DNA of 64,000 nucleotides from Pantoea piersonii (GTDB lineage: Bacteria; Pseudomonadota; Gammaproteobacteria; Enterobacterales; Enterobacteriaceae): assembly GCF_003612015.1 (NCBI RefSeq), contig NZ_RARB01000006.1:129263-193262 (forward strand), in the 5' to 3' direction. Under the pieces are notes generated by a model, which ran no database searches, had not been told where the DNA came from, and worked only from the letters and a program-made list of their open reading frames with translations. Both the position numbers and the translations under genes were made by a program. This document shows positions 1 to 9,165 of this stretch, piece after piece; position 1 is the first letter of the stretch, and every line of letters begins with the position of its first letter.

Positions 1-198
1 CAGCTTAACCAGCTCGCCCTGCAAATGCAGCAGTTCGGAAAAGTAGCGACGCCGCCAGGCTTTCTGTTCCGCATCATCGCTGTTAGCCGCCGCGATATCT
101 TCCAGTTCCAGCTCAAATGACTCGTCATAGCTGTCATAAAATTCCTGCAAAAGACGCGCGTCAAACATGTCGTTGTAATCAATTTGATGAGTAGCCAT
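1..198 (-). CDS. ppk2: Polyphosphate kinase 2, N-terminal part (cut by window edge)
   Basis: The first 66 codons of a minus-strand gene run off the left edge. The protein starts MATHQIDYNDMFDARLLQEF and ends in SELLHLQGELVKL, which matches the segment just before the P-loop in PPK2 proteins (family pattern ELLRLQVELVKLQ). PPK2 enzymes move phosphate between polyphosphate and nucleotides. The ATG at 198 follows an AGGGA ribosome site and lies 26 bp after the stop of the phosphate transporter, so the two probably form one operon under the Pho box at 1919-1936. The kinase domain itself is outside the window, so the call rests on the N-terminal match and the context. Confidence 0.75.
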   Translation of the reverse strand, partial: MATHQIDYNDMFDARLLQEFYDSYDESFELELEDIAAANSDDAEQKAWRRRYFSELLHLQGELVKL

Positions 199-224
199 CG
201 TTTATTATCCCTGTCGCGCAAAAA

Positions 225-1844
225 TTACAGTGAAATCAAAAGCCAGTAGAGGACGGCGGAGAGCAGGGCAGCCGCAGGCAGCGTCAGCACCCAGGCCAGC
301 GCCATATTGCGCAGGGTGCTCAGCTGTAAGCCGCTGCGGTTGGCCGCCATGGTCCCGGCAATGCCCGATGAGAGCACATGGGTGGTTGAAACCGGCATGC
401 CGAACGCATCTGCCGCGCCAATGGTGCCCATCGCCACCAGCTGCGCGCTGACGCCCTGCGCATAATTAAGCGGATGCTTGCCGATCTTTTCCCCCAGCGT
501 GGCGACGATGCGACGCCAGCCGACCATGGTGCCCAGACCCAGCGCCAGAGCGACGGCAATCTTGACCCATGCGGGAATAAATTGTGTCGCGGCATCCAGC
601 GCGCTGCGCAGCGACTGCAGGTTTTGCCGGGTCGCAGCGGGCAAGGCCAGGGTAGCGTCGGCCTGCAGATGTTTAATGGTTTCTGCCGCCAGATACATCT
701 CATTACGCAGCGCGGGAACCTGCCCGGCAGGCAGGTTCGCCATCGATCCAGAATGATTAAGCGTCGCGCCGATATTGCCTGCTACCTGCGCCAGCGCCGG
801 CAGGACGTTAACGTTGCGCTCGCCGGTGCGCAGATAAGCAGTCAGCACAGCGTGCGGCTGACCGGCTGGTGCCAGCGGCGACAGCTGCTGCAGTTGCTGC
901 TGGCTGCTCTGCGCCAGGGTAATGATATGCGGCACGCTCGACTGCGGTTCGGCGCGATTCAGGGAATAAGTTACCGGCAGCGCGGCGACCAGAATCAGCA
1001 TAATCAGACCCATGCCTTTCTGTCCGTCGTTAGAGCCATGCGCGAAAGAGACGCCGGTACAGGAGAGCACCATCAGGCTGCGGATCCATAACGGCGGCGC
1101 GCCGTGGTTTTTCGGCGCCTGGTAAAGCGCCGGTTTTTTGATCAGCTGCTTCATGATCACCAGCAGCAGCGCGGCGCAGGCGAAGCCCACTACCGGCGAG
1201 AGGAGCAGCGCCTTACCGATATTCATCGCCTGTCCCCAGTTCACGCCGCTCAGCGCGCTACGGCCATGCATCATCGCATTGGCCACGCCGACGCCGATAA
1301 TAGCCCCGATAAGCGTATGCGAAGAGGAGGCGGGCAGCCCCAGCCACCAGGTCGCCAGGTTCCAGATAATGGCGGCGAAGAGCAGGGCGTAGATCATGGC
1401 AAAGCTTTCGCTGCTTCCTGCCTGCAGAATAAGCTCTACCGGCAGCAGGGAAATAATGCCAAAGGCGACTGCGCCTGAAGAGAAGAGCACGCCAAGAAAG
1501 TTGAACACCCCGGACAAGACTACGGCCGTTGTGGGCGACAGCGAGCGGGTATAGATGACCGTTGCCACGGCATTCGCCGTATCGTGAAAACCGTTTACAA
1601 ATTCAAAACCAAGCGCCGCCAGCAAAGCAATTGCTAACAGGATCAGCGGCAGCGAACCGCTAAAGCTCAGACCGGACTGCTGAATATCGCCAGCGAGATG
1701 GGTACCCGTAAAGAGCACGCCGAAAATGAGCGACACGATAAACAGCAACCGCGGTTTGTTACTCTGTTTTTTTGTGTGGGGTTCATCTGGCGAAAAGGGC
1801 GTTGCGGCGCCATTCAATGCCTGGGGTGTTACGTAATCACTCAT
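225..1844 (-). CDS. PiT-family inorganic phosphate transporter
   Basis: A 539-residue membrane carrier for phosphate, probably as a metal-phosphate complex with H+ or Na+, in the inner membrane. Both PiT signature repeats are visible: EFVNGFHDTANAVATVIYT at residues 81-99 and HGSNDGQKGMG from residue 269. The N-terminus (about 30 residues) is hydrophilic, and a long non-membrane loop rich in Ala, Gln and Leu lies between roughly residues 295 and 430, as in PitA-type proteins. The gene precedes ppk2 in the same direction, which links phosphate uptake to polyphosphate metabolism. A Pho box upstream suggests induction by PhoB under phosphate limitation, unlike the largely constitutive PitA of E. 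coli. Confidence 0.92.
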   Translation of the reverse strand: MSDYVTPQALNGAATPFSPDEPHTKKQSNKPRLLFIVSLIFGVLFTGTHLAGDIQQSGLSFSGSLPLILLAIALLAALGFEFVNGFHDTANAVATVIYTRSLSPTTAVVLSGVFNFLGVLFSSGAVAFGIISLLPVELILQAGSSESFAMIYALLFAAIIWNLATWWLGLPASSSHTLIGAIIGVGVANAMMHGRSALSGVNWGQAMNIGKALLLSPVVGFACAALLLVIMKQLIKKPALYQAPKNHGAPPLWIRSLMVLSCTGVSFAHGSNDGQKGMGLIMLILVAALPVTYSLNRAEPQSSVPHIITLAQSSQQQLQQLSPLAPAGQPHAVLTAYLRTGERNVNVLPALAQVAGNIGATLNHSGSMANLPAGQVPALRNEMYLAAETIKHLQADATLALPAATRQNLQSLRSALDAATQFIPAWVKIAVALALGLGTMVGWRRIVATLGEKIGKHPLNYAQGVSAQLVAMGTIGAADAFGMPVSTTHVLSSGIAGTMAANRSGLQLSTLRNMALAWVLTLPAAALLSAVLYWLLISL

Positions 1845-1918
1845 CAGAAAAGATATCCTGTAGATCGCGAAAGCAGCTTAAAGCACAACGATTAGTGTGA
1901 CTAACATATAAAGACTTT

Positions 1919-1936
1919 ATGAAAGATTTATGACAG
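1919..1936 (-). promoter_or_regulatory. Pho box upstream of the phosphate transporter
   Basis: The minus strand reads CTGTCATAAATCTTTCAT, one base away from the ideal PhoB box (two CTGTCA repeats in 11-bp register, AT-rich spacer). A TATGTT hexamer starts 10 bp further downstream, the position of the -10 element in Pho promoters. The upstream edge also forms the 14-bp palindrome TGACAGCGCTGTCA (1931-1944). The box lies about 75-90 bp before the transporter start. Confidence 0.8.
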
Positions 1937-1944
1937 CGCTGTCA

Positions 1945-2612
1945 AAAAAGCGTCACATGAATGAAATCTTTTGCTATCGGGGATAAAAGAAGAGACCAGG
2001 GAAGCGCCCGAAATTCAGTTGCATAGGTATTTTTAAGCCAGACCATGGCCTTTATCCTAAAACTGCCACAGGCATCAAAGCCCTTTCAGAATGTCACGCT
2101 GCGTTACCTTACAGCTGTGTGCGTAATAATTAATTTTTTTTACCCATTTGCCAGAGCGTGCTGTCTTACCGGCGCCACTTATATTGGGTGATATCCACGC
2201 ACCCTTAATAACGCTCTGCAAATTTTCGCCGGAGAGCGGCCACGACTTTGCGCTCACCGCTGGCCACTACCCACCCCTGAAACAGCCTGCACGCCTCAGA
2301 CGGACGTGTTCGCTGTCTCTCCAGACCAACTCATCGGCATTAACCAGCAGTACGTACTGATACTTATGAACTGGATCAATATTGTTCAGACAGGCACCAG
2401 CGATCATAAGGATAACAAAGGACCTGATTTTAAAGCTTAACCGTGAATTTACATTATCTTTACAAAATTTAACAAATTATTAATCTCTGCATTCAATAAA
2501 ATAGATTACTTTAGCAGCATATTAATTCCTAGAAGAACTATTAGCGTGCTTAACATAGTGCCACTGGCACCTGTTGAGCAGGCAATTTGGCAAACACCAA
2601 CTGGAAGGCAAA
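1945..2612. other. Intergenic region without a supported gene
   Basis: About 670 bp between the divergently placed phosphate unit and the first dehydrogenase operon. Short open frames on both strands (for example at 2075-2257 and 2148-2360) show no recognisable protein. The last 150 bp are AT-rich and must contain the promoter of the operon starting at 2613, but no box was clear enough to mark. Confidence 0.5.
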
Positions 2613-3344
2613 ATGAGCAAAAAACTTAACGGGGATAGCGCCTCGCGGCGAAGCTTTCTGCAAAAAACCCTGTCACTTATACCTCTGTCAGTTGTCGGCG
2701 GCAGTATTGCGCCTGTTAGCGTTCTCGCAGCAGACACCGACACAAAATCGGCTGGCGTTTCAGATCACTACGTGCCGACTTTTTTCAACAATGAAGAATG
2801 GCGTTTCATTCTGGCGGCCACCGATCGATTGATTCCCGGCGACAGTAATGGTCCCGGTGCTGTCAGCGAAGGCGTACCGGTTTTTATTGATAAACAGATG
2901 GAGCTCCCTTACGGGCATGGCCAGCTGTGGTATATGCAGGCTCCCTTCGCGAGCGCCGCGCCGGAACTGGGCTATCAGTCAAATCTTGTGCCACGCGAAA
3001 CCTATCGCCGCGGTATTAAAGCCGTTAACGAACACTGCCAGCAGAAGTTTCAAAAAGTCTTCGCCGACCTCAGCCACGAACAGCAGGAAGATATTCTGCA
3101 TCAGCTCGAAGCGGGCAAACTCATTTTTGAAGCCGTTCCCGGGAAGTTGTTTTTCCAACAGTTGCTGGAGAATACCCAGGAGGGTTATCTCGCCGATCCG
3201 ATGCATGGTGGTAACCAGACGCTCGCCTCATGGAAACTGATCGGTTTTCCCGGTGCCCGTGCCGACTACCAGCAGGTGATGGATAACCCGAACAAGCCTT
3301 ATCCATTGGGTCCGGTAAGCATCTCAGGGAAAAGGAGCGTTTAA
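2613..3344 (+). CDS. Small (gamma) subunit of a membrane GMC dehydrogenase, copy 1
   Basis: 243 residues, gluconate 2-dehydrogenase subunit 3 family. The N-terminus SRRSFLQKT followed by a hydrophobic stretch and ALA-type cleavage region is a Tat signal; in this family the small subunit carries the folded flavoprotein partner, which lacks its own signal, across the membrane. An upstream in-frame start at 2574 exists, but ATG 2613 is preceded by GGAAGG at good spacing and puts the twin arginines in the normal place. The following flavoprotein gene begins two bases after the stop. Family members are required for assembly and export and have no known catalytic residues of their own. The typical size is 230-250 residues. 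Confidence 0.88.
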   Translation: MSKKLNGDSASRRSFLQKTLSLIPLSVVGGSIAPVSVLAADTDTKSAGVSDHYVPTFFNNEEWRFILAATDRLIPGDSNGPGAVSEGVPVFIDKQMELPYGHGQLWYMQAPFASAAPELGYQSNLVPRETYRRGIKAVNEHCQQKFQKVFADLSHEQQEDILHQLEAGKLIFEAVPGKLFFQQLLENTQEGYLADPMHGGNQTLASWKLIGFPGARADYQQVMDNPNKPYPLGPVSISGKRSV

Positions 3345-3346
3345 TC

Positions 3347-5122
3347 ATGGCGATCAAAAAAGATCCGGTTGATGTGGTTATCGTCGGCTTTGGCTGGACA
3401 GGCTCGCTGATGGCGATGGAGCTTGCCGATACGGGACTAAAAATTCTTGCGCTGGAGCGCGGTGAACAGCGCGATACGTATCCTGATTTTGCCTATCCGC
3501 GCATCGTTGATGAACTGACCTATGGCGTACGCCTCAAGCTGTTTCAGAACGCCTCTAAAGAAACCGTTACCGTACGCCACACCTCCAGCGAAACGGCTTT
3601 GCCATATCGCCGCTTTGGTTCTTTTCTACCCGGAGATGGGGTAGGCGGAGCGGGCGTACACTGGAACGGCATGTTATGGCGGCCGCTGGAAGCGGACCTC
3701 AAAATGCGCAGCACTGTGATTGAAAAGTACGGCGCGGATTTCATTCCTGCCGATATGACCGTGCAGGATTACCCCTTTACTTATGAAGAGATGGAGCCTT
3801 ATTTCGATAAGTTCGAAAAAATATGCGGCACCGCGGGTCAGGCCGGAAATCTCAACGGCGAAAAAGTCGAAGGGGGGAATCCATTCGAGGCACCGCGAAA
3901 CAACCCTTATCCCACCAGAGCGCTCAAGCAGCAATATTCAGGCATTCTGTTCAGCAAAGCGGCTAAAGAGCTGGGATATGATCCCTTTCCGGTGCCAGCA
4001 GCCAACTGTTCCGAACCTTATACCAACCCCTACGGCGTGCAGTTAGGTGTTTGTAACTACTGCGGTTTTTGCGAACGCTTCGGCTGTTACAACTACTCCA
4101 AAGCCTCCCCGCAGTCCTGCGTACTGCCGGCGCTCTATCAGTACAAAAACTTTGAGCTACGCACACAGGCGCATGTCTTACGGGTCAATACCGACTCAAC
4201 CGGAAAGCAAGCCACAGGTGTGACTTATATTGATGCTAACGGCCAGGAGGTCGAGCAGCCCGCCAGCCTGGTCGTACTAAGCGCCTTCCAGTTACATAAC
4301 GTGCGGCTGTTGCTGCTTTCGCAAATCGGCAAGCCTTACAACCCTGTCACAGGCGAAGGCGTCGTGGGCCGTAATTATGCTTATCAGATGAACGGCGGGG
4401 TGAAACTCTTCTTTGACAACGAGACGCGGTTTAACCCCTTTGCCGCGACGGGCGCCACCGGGATGTTTATCGACAATTTTAACGCCGAAAACTTCGACCA
4501 CTCTGCGCTGGGTTTCGTTGGCGGCGCGACGATCTCTGCCACCATTACCGGCGGGCGTCCGATTCAGCAGCTGGGCATTTCTGCTCATGCGCCTAAGTGG
4601 GGTTCCGGCTGGAAACAGGCCATCAAAGACGCTTATCTGCACACCATGAACGTCGGCTCCTCAGGCTCTGTGATGCCTTACAAACAGTGCTATCTCGATC
4701 TCGATCCAACCTATAAAGATCTTCACGGCCAGCCCCTGCTGCGCATGACATTCGACTGGCAGGAAAATGAGCTGAAGATGACGCATTTTGTCGGCACTAA
4801 GGCAGAAGAAATTACCAAGCAGATTGGGCCGAAGTCTTACGAAATGGGCTTCAAAAGCATGAAAGCGCATTACGATGTGCGTCCCTATCAGTCCACCCAC
4901 ACGACTGGCGGCGCCGTGATGGGCGACAACCCCAAAAACAGCGTGGTGAACAAGTACCTGCAGAGCTGGGATGTACCTAATCTGTTCGTGTTAGGCGCCT
5001 GCTGTTTCCCGCAGAACCTGGCGTACAACCCGACCGGCATCGTAGGCGCGACGGCGCTTTTCGCCGCGCACGCGATTCGTACACGGTATCTGGCCAACCC
5101 CGGACCTTTGGTTCAGGCATAA
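3347..5122 (+). CDS. GMC flavoprotein dehydrogenase subunit, copy 1 (gluconate or ketogluconate dehydrogenase type)
   Basis: 591 residues. FAD-binding Rossmann motif VDVVIVGFGWTGSLMAMEL near residues 8-26; GMC C-terminal substrate domain with the STHTTGGAVMG region containing the expected catalytic His. A cysteine cluster CNYCGFCERFGC (C236, C239, C242, C247) resembles the motif that holds a 3Fe-4S cluster in FAD-dependent glucose and fructose dehydrogenases. There is no signal peptide, consistent with piggyback Tat export with the small subunit. It is the catalytic subunit of a periplasmic membrane-attached dehydrogenase that oxidises a sugar or sugar acid and passes electrons to the cytochrome c encoded next. 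Gluconate to 2-ketogluconate or 2-ketogluconate to 2,5-diketogluconate are the leading guesses; sequence reading alone does not decide. Confidence 0.88.
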   Translation: MAIKKDPVDVVIVGFGWTGSLMAMELADTGLKILALERGEQRDTYPDFAYPRIVDELTYGVRLKLFQNASKETVTVRHTSSETALPYRRFGSFLPGDGVGGAGVHWNGMLWRPLEADLKMRSTVIEKYGADFIPADMTVQDYPFTYEEMEPYFDKFEKICGTAGQAGNLNGEKVEGGNPFEAPRNNPYPTRALKQQYSGILFSKAAKELGYDPFPVPAANCSEPYTNPYGVQLGVCNYCGFCERFGCYNYSKASPQSCVLPALYQYKNFELRTQAHVLRVNTDSTGKQATGVTYIDANGQEVEQPASLVVLSAFQLHNVRLLLLSQIGKPYNPVTGEGVVGRNYAYQMNGGVKLFFDNETRFNPFAATGATGMFIDNFNAENFDHSALGFVGGATISATITGGRPIQQLGISAHAPKWGSGWKQAIKDAYLHTMNVGSSGSVMPYKQCYLDLDPTYKDLHGQPLLRMTFDWQENELKMTHFVGTKAEEITKQIGPKSYEMGFKSMKAHYDVRPYQSTHTTGGAVMGDNPKNSVVNKYLQSWDVPNLFVLGACCFPQNLAYNPTGIVGATALFAAHAIRTRYLANPGPLVQA

Positions 5123-5137
5123 CAAGGAGGGAAGATA

Positions 5138-6460
5138 ATGAACATGCGTTTAAAAAAATTGATCCCTTTGTTATCCCTGACCCTGTTACCTCTTGTCAGC
5201 CATGCAGCAGACAGCAACGGTAACGTCAGCAAAGGAGAATATCTGGCAACGGCTGGGGACTGTGTTGCCTGTCATACGGCAGCAGGAGCAGAACCTTTCA
5301 GCGGCGGGCTGAAGATGTCGACACCGGTGGGGGCGATTTACAGCACCAATATTACGCCCGATAAAGCCACCGGAATCGGCGAATACAGTTATGCTGACTT
5401 TGCTAAAGCACTGCGTGAGGGGATAGCGAAAGATGGTCATCATCTTTATCCGGCAATGCCCTATACCGCTTTTGCCAAAATCAATGACGCAGATATGCAC
5501 GCGCTGTATGACTACTTTATGCGGGAAGTTAAGCCCGTCAGGCAGGCCAACCGCGACAGCGATATTCCCTGGCCGCTCAACATGCGCTGGCCGCTGGCAG
5601 CCTGGAATATCGTTTTTCATGACGATAAGGTATTTCAGCCAGACAGTGGGCAGAGCGCTGAATGGAACCGTGGCGCTTATCTGGTGCAGGGGCTTGAGCA
5701 CTGCGGCACCTGCCATACTCCGCGCGGTATCGCTTTCCAGGAGAAGGCGCTGGATCAAAAAGAGGCCGCTTATCTTACTGGCGGCACGCTGGAAGGATGG
5801 CACGCGCCGGACCTTACCGGCAGCCTGAAAAGTGGCCTCGGCAACTGGCAGCCGGCAGAGATCGTCACCTTCCTGCGAACCGGGCGTACCGATACCACTG
5901 CCGCTTTCGGCTCAATGACGGATGTGATTGAACACAGCACTCAGCATCTTAGCGATGCCGATCTGAAAGCGATGGCTACCTATCTGAAGTCGCTGAAAGC
6001 GGCCAGAGCGGATTCAGCCACGCCAGCTGCGGACGATAACACCACGGCAGCGCTGATAAAAGGCGATATGAGCCATCGCGGCGCGCAGGAGTATATGGAT
6101 AATTGCTCAGCCTGCCACCGCATCGATGGCAAAGGCTATGCGAAGACGTTCCCGGCGCTGGCGCATAATAGCGCGGTGCTGAGCGACGATCCTGCTTCGC
6201 TAATCAGTATTGTGCTGCGTGGCGGCAAAATGGCGGTGACAAAAGAGGCCGTGACCGGTCTGACTATGCCGGATTTCGCCTGGCGTCTGGATGATCAGCA
6301 GGTGGCTGATCTGCTGACCTTTGTGCGTGAAAGCTGGGGCAACCAGGCGCCAGCGGTGACGGCAGAACAGGTTCAAAAGCTACGTAAGAATATCTCTACC
6401 GTTGAGAGAAAAGATCCGAACAAGGAGAACGAGCCAAATACCGGCCAGCCGCATCAGTAG
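5138..6460 (+). CDS. Triheme cytochrome c subunit, copy 1
   Basis: 440 residues with a Sec signal peptide ending SHA/ADS near residue 23. Three CxxCH heme sites: CVACH at 42-46, CGTCH at 189-193 and CSACH at 323-327, the usual layout of the cytochrome subunit of gluconate, alcohol and sorbitol dehydrogenases. It takes electrons from the flavoprotein and reduces ubiquinone. The ATG lies 15 bp after the flavoprotein stop behind AAGGAGG, a very strong ribosome site. It is the last gene of the operon, followed by a clear hairpin terminator. Confidence 0.93.
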   Translation: MNMRLKKLIPLLSLTLLPLVSHAADSNGNVSKGEYLATAGDCVACHTAAGAEPFSGGLKMSTPVGAIYSTNITPDKATGIGEYSYADFAKALREGIAKDGHHLYPAMPYTAFAKINDADMHALYDYFMREVKPVRQANRDSDIPWPLNMRWPLAAWNIVFHDDKVFQPDSGQSAEWNRGAYLVQGLEHCGTCHTPRGIAFQEKALDQKEAAYLTGGTLEGWHAPDLTGSLKSGLGNWQPAEIVTFLRTGRTDTTAAFGSMTDVIEHSTQHLSDADLKAMATYLKSLKAARADSATPAADDNTTAALIKGDMSHRGAQEYMDNCSACHRIDGKGYAKTFPALAHNSAVLSDDPASLISIVLRGGKMAVTKEAVTGLTMPDFAWRLDDQQVADLLTFVRESWGNQAPAVTAEQVQKLRKNISTVERKDPNKENEPNTGQPHQ

Positions 6461-6494
6461 GGGCTTACGTTTCGGTCCCAATGATTTTTATGTT

Positions 6495-6522
6495 AACGCC
6501 GGCAATGACCGGCGTTTCTTTC
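6495..6522 (+). terminator. Rho-independent terminator after dehydrogenase operon 1
   Basis: AACGCCGG and CCGGCGTT form a perfect 8-bp stem with a 6-base loop, followed by TTTCTTT, 35 bp after the cytochrome stop. Confidence 0.85.
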
Positions 6523-6911
6523 CTGATTTGTCATCGACGTTACGCCCGTTACTTTTGCTTTAATCGGCCGGTTTTCTTCATCCATCATGCGCAATTTAAC
6601 ATAACAATGATTAAACGAACTTTAAGCACCTGTAAGATGCCGAATCCGTTCAAAAGCCTGTGGCAAGCGTCATGCCTTTTAAGCAAGAAGCATGCAGGAA
6701 GGCTACGGGCTTCGAAAGGCAAAGCAGAAAGCGGCTGTAGGCTCGTAAAAAAACGCCCCTGTAAGAGCTGATGCCTCTGTATGGAGTTCATACAGATATG
6801 ACATTTTCTGAGTGACAGGCTGGAGCCATACCGATAAAACTGATTTATTCACCAGCCGTCGATACGGCTATGACTTCAGCCCCTGCGGTCTCTTCTCTGT
6901 CTGTGGTCTGT
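6523..6911. other. Intergenic region, no gene seen
   Basis: Space between two convergent units. A 96-codon open frame starting at 6481 overlaps the terminator and has no ribosome site or recognisable protein, so it was not called. Confidence 0.5.
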
Positions 6912-7676
6912 TCAGCCGCCCAGCTTACTGAGAATGAAGGCGGCAAGGAAACCGCAGACGGTAATGAGCCCGGCATAGTCATGGGTCACTTCAAAGGCTT
7001 CAGGGATCATCGTATCTACCAGCATGGCAAGAATAGCTCCGGCTGCGACGGCTGTGGTAGCAGCCACCACGTCGGCTGAAAAACCCTGGAAAACGGTATA
7101 ACCTGCCAGCGCGGCGAAGCCTGATATAACGGCAATTCCTGCCCATACGCCAAAAATATAACGCGCTGAGCGCCCCGCTTTCTTCATGCCAGCCGCGCTG
7201 GAGAGCCCTTCGGGTATGTTTGAAAGAAAAATGGCAATGACTGCAACCACGCTCACGGCTCCGCCATGAAGCATAGAGAGACCAATCACTATTGATTCCG
7301 GGATGCCGTCCAGCAAAGCCCCGACCGCGATCGCCATTCCGCTGCCATCCTGCTCCTGCTCAGAGGGCTGCTTACCGCCTGAACGTTTGCGGTGTCGTCC
7401 TCCCCGCTTTGCAACTATATAGCTGGCCAGCGTGTATACTGCCGCGCCCCCTATGAAGCCAGCTGCGGTAGAGTCAAACCCACCGGTTTTATATGCTTCA
7501 TCCATTAATTCAAATGACAGAGCGGAAATCAGTACCCCACTGCCAAAAGCCATAATGCTGGCAATCATACGTTGCGGAACTGCAATAAAATAAGCCACTG
7601 CCGCCCCGATAACCAGTGCAAAACCTGAAACAAACCCCCAGAACCCGGCCTGAACCCATAATGGTATAGACTGCAT
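6912..7676 (-). CDS. ZIP-family divalent metal transporter
   Basis: 254 residues, about eight membrane segments, with a charged cytoplasmic loop (RGGRHRKRSGGKQ, 91-103) between segments 3 and 4. The metal-pathway motifs are DGIPES (123-128) and SNIPEG (152-157). Most ZIP transporters have His-Asn-x-Pro-Glu-Gly in segment 4; here Asp-Gly-Ile-Pro-Glu-Ser stands in that place, a variant seen in a bacterial ZIP subgroup, so zinc specificity should not be assumed. Likely imports zinc, iron or manganese. It is transcribed alone and divergently from the royal-jelly-type gene, with a CRP site between them. Confidence 0.85.
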   Translation of the reverse strand: MQSIPLWVQAGFWGFVSGFALVIGAAVAYFIAVPQRMIASIMAFGSGVLISALSFELMDEAYKTGGFDSTAAGFIGGAAVYTLASYIVAKRGGRHRKRSGGKQPSEQEQDGSGMAIAVGALLDGIPESIVIGLSMLHGGAVSVVAVIAIFLSNIPEGLSSAAGMKKAGRSARYIFGVWAGIAVISGFAALAGYTVFQGFSADVVAATTAVAAGAILAMLVDTMIPEAFEVTHDYAGLITVCGFLAAFILSKLGG

Positions 7677-7809
7677 GCCTCTCTCCCCTTAAATCATAAG
7701 ATCCGTTCAGTGAAGGCCTTTGCTTATTCAGTGGTATTAAGCGCCTTTATTTATGCGCCTGCCGCACGCACATAATGAGTGTGGCACAGTCATAAGAAGT
7801 GGCTATGCA

Positions 7810-7825
7810 TGTGACAAATATCACA
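7810..7825. promoter_or_regulatory. CRP (cAMP receptor protein) binding site
   Basis: TGTGACAAATATCACA is a perfect TGTGA-N6-TCACA palindrome with good flanks (CA before, TTT after). It lies 125 bp before the GTG start at 7943 and 142 bp before the divergent ZIP start at 7676, so it could act on either gene. Confidence 0.75.
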
Positions 7826-7942
7826 TTTATGCCAGACTTAAACGTGCTTAAGAGAGGTTCAGTTCTGTTTTAAAAAACCAGACAAAGGACGCAACACATT
7901 GAGTTGAAAGGCTGAAGCTCGCAAATTAAATAAGGAGAGCCT

Positions 7943-9037
7943 GTGCAAAGACGTGAATTTATTGTCGGCGGAGTAGCGGCAATGTGTATGGCAAAGTCCG
8001 CGATTGCCGCTGCCGATGCTCTGCTGAAACCCGGTTTAGAAGTGGTAGCAACCTCTCCCTGGCTGGCGAATGGAATAGCTGTTTCATCAAACGACGATTA
8101 TTTCCTTAATTTCCCCCGCTTACAGGGACATATTGCATCTCCTGCCCTGGCGCGCGTGACAAAATCGGGTCCAGTTCCGTTTCCAGGTAATCAGTGGAAT
8201 AAATGGCAGCCTGGTGAGGATGGGCTTAATAGTCTGGTTAACGTCAATGCCTGCCATATATTTGCAGACAATCTCTTGTGGGTGGTTGACCAGGGTGCGC
8301 CACAGGGAGAAAAAGCGGCCAAAGGCGCAGCAAAGCTGGTCGCTTTTGATATTCACAGTGGCGAACAGCAACAGCTAATACGTTTTGATGAACAGGCCCT
8401 GCCGCAAGGCGGCGCGCCAAACGATTTGCGTATACACCAGCATTTTATTTACGTCACCGATTCCGGCCTCGGCGGTATCATTATTCATGATTTGCAGAAT
8501 GGCCGCACGCTGCGCAGGCTGTCGAAATCGACGCTATTGCGCAAGCCCGACGACCTGGATCAGAAAGGATTCAGGGGGAGAGTATTGCAGGATAAAAGCG
8601 GAACCCGTCCAGCCGTTCACAGCGATGTTATCGAGGTTTCAGCAGACGGCATGTGGCTCTATTTTGCCACCCCTACCGGGCCCCTTTATCGCGTAAGCAC
8701 TGCGGCGCTGCGGGATGCATCTCTGGACGACGCTACGCTGGAGCGCCAGATCCAAAAAGTGGCAGATATTCCCTCAACAGGTGGCTCAGCAATAGATGCG
8801 CTGGGCAATATTTATCTTTCTAACGTTGAAAACCGATCGGTTGATGTTCTGAGGCCTGACGGCAAAAAAGAAGTATTGATTCAGGACGATCGTTTACTCT
8901 CTCCTGACGCTCTGGTCATTGAGAAAGGCTGGGTCTATGTCCCTGCTCCGCAGATGGAATTAACCAGCAGTAATAACGGCGGCAAAGACGCCACCAAAGC
9001 GCCATGGATGATTTACCGGTTCCGTTTGCATGTGTAA
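7943..9037 (+). CDS. Exported royal-jelly/yellow-family beta-propeller protein
   Basis: 364 residues. The start is GTG, fixed by AAGGAGA at 7932-7938. The N-terminus QRREFIVGG plus a hydrophobic run to AIAAAD is a Tat-like signal, so the protein is periplasmic. The body matches the major royal jelly protein/yellow family: a NGIAVSSNDDYFLNFPR opening, NACHIFADNLLWVVDQG, the APNDLRIH and YVTDSGLGGIIIHDL blades, and STGGSAIDALGNIYLSNVENRSV near the end. Relatives are six-bladed propellers akin to SMP-30/gluconolactonase. Its place between two sugar-acid dehydrogenase operons suggests a lactonase or sugar-acid-binding role, which is inference. The family includes many annotated only as dopachrome-conversion-related. 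Confidence 0.75.
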   Translation: MQRREFIVGGVAAMCMAKSAIAAADALLKPGLEVVATSPWLANGIAVSSNDDYFLNFPRLQGHIASPALARVTKSGPVPFPGNQWNKWQPGEDGLNSLVNVNACHIFADNLLWVVDQGAPQGEKAAKGAAKLVAFDIHSGEQQQLIRFDEQALPQGGAPNDLRIHQHFIYVTDSGLGGIIIHDLQNGRTLRRLSKSTLLRKPDDLDQKGFRGRVLQDKSGTRPAVHSDVIEVSADGMWLYFATPTGPLYRVSTAALRDASLDDATLERQIQKVADIPSTGGSAIDALGNIYLSNVENRSVDVLRPDGKKEVLIQDDRLLSPDALVIEKGWVYVPAPQMELTSSNNGGKDATKAPWMIYRFRLHV

Positions 9038-9165
9038 TGTCAGGACGCAAACAGAGCAGGCTTAATAGCTAAAGCTTCACCGATATAAAATTTTAGCCAG
9101 CCATAAATAAGGCTGGCTAAAAGGTTAGCGGAATAGGGATGCAGGACAACTCAAATTAATGCTAA

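Noticed and set aside
2075..2360. Two overlapping 60-70 codon open frames on opposite strands
   Set aside because: No ribosome site, no family resemblance, and they shadow each other.
6481..6771. 96-codon frame after dehydrogenase operon 1
   Set aside because: Begins inside the terminator of the operon; composition and lack of a ribosome site argue against it.
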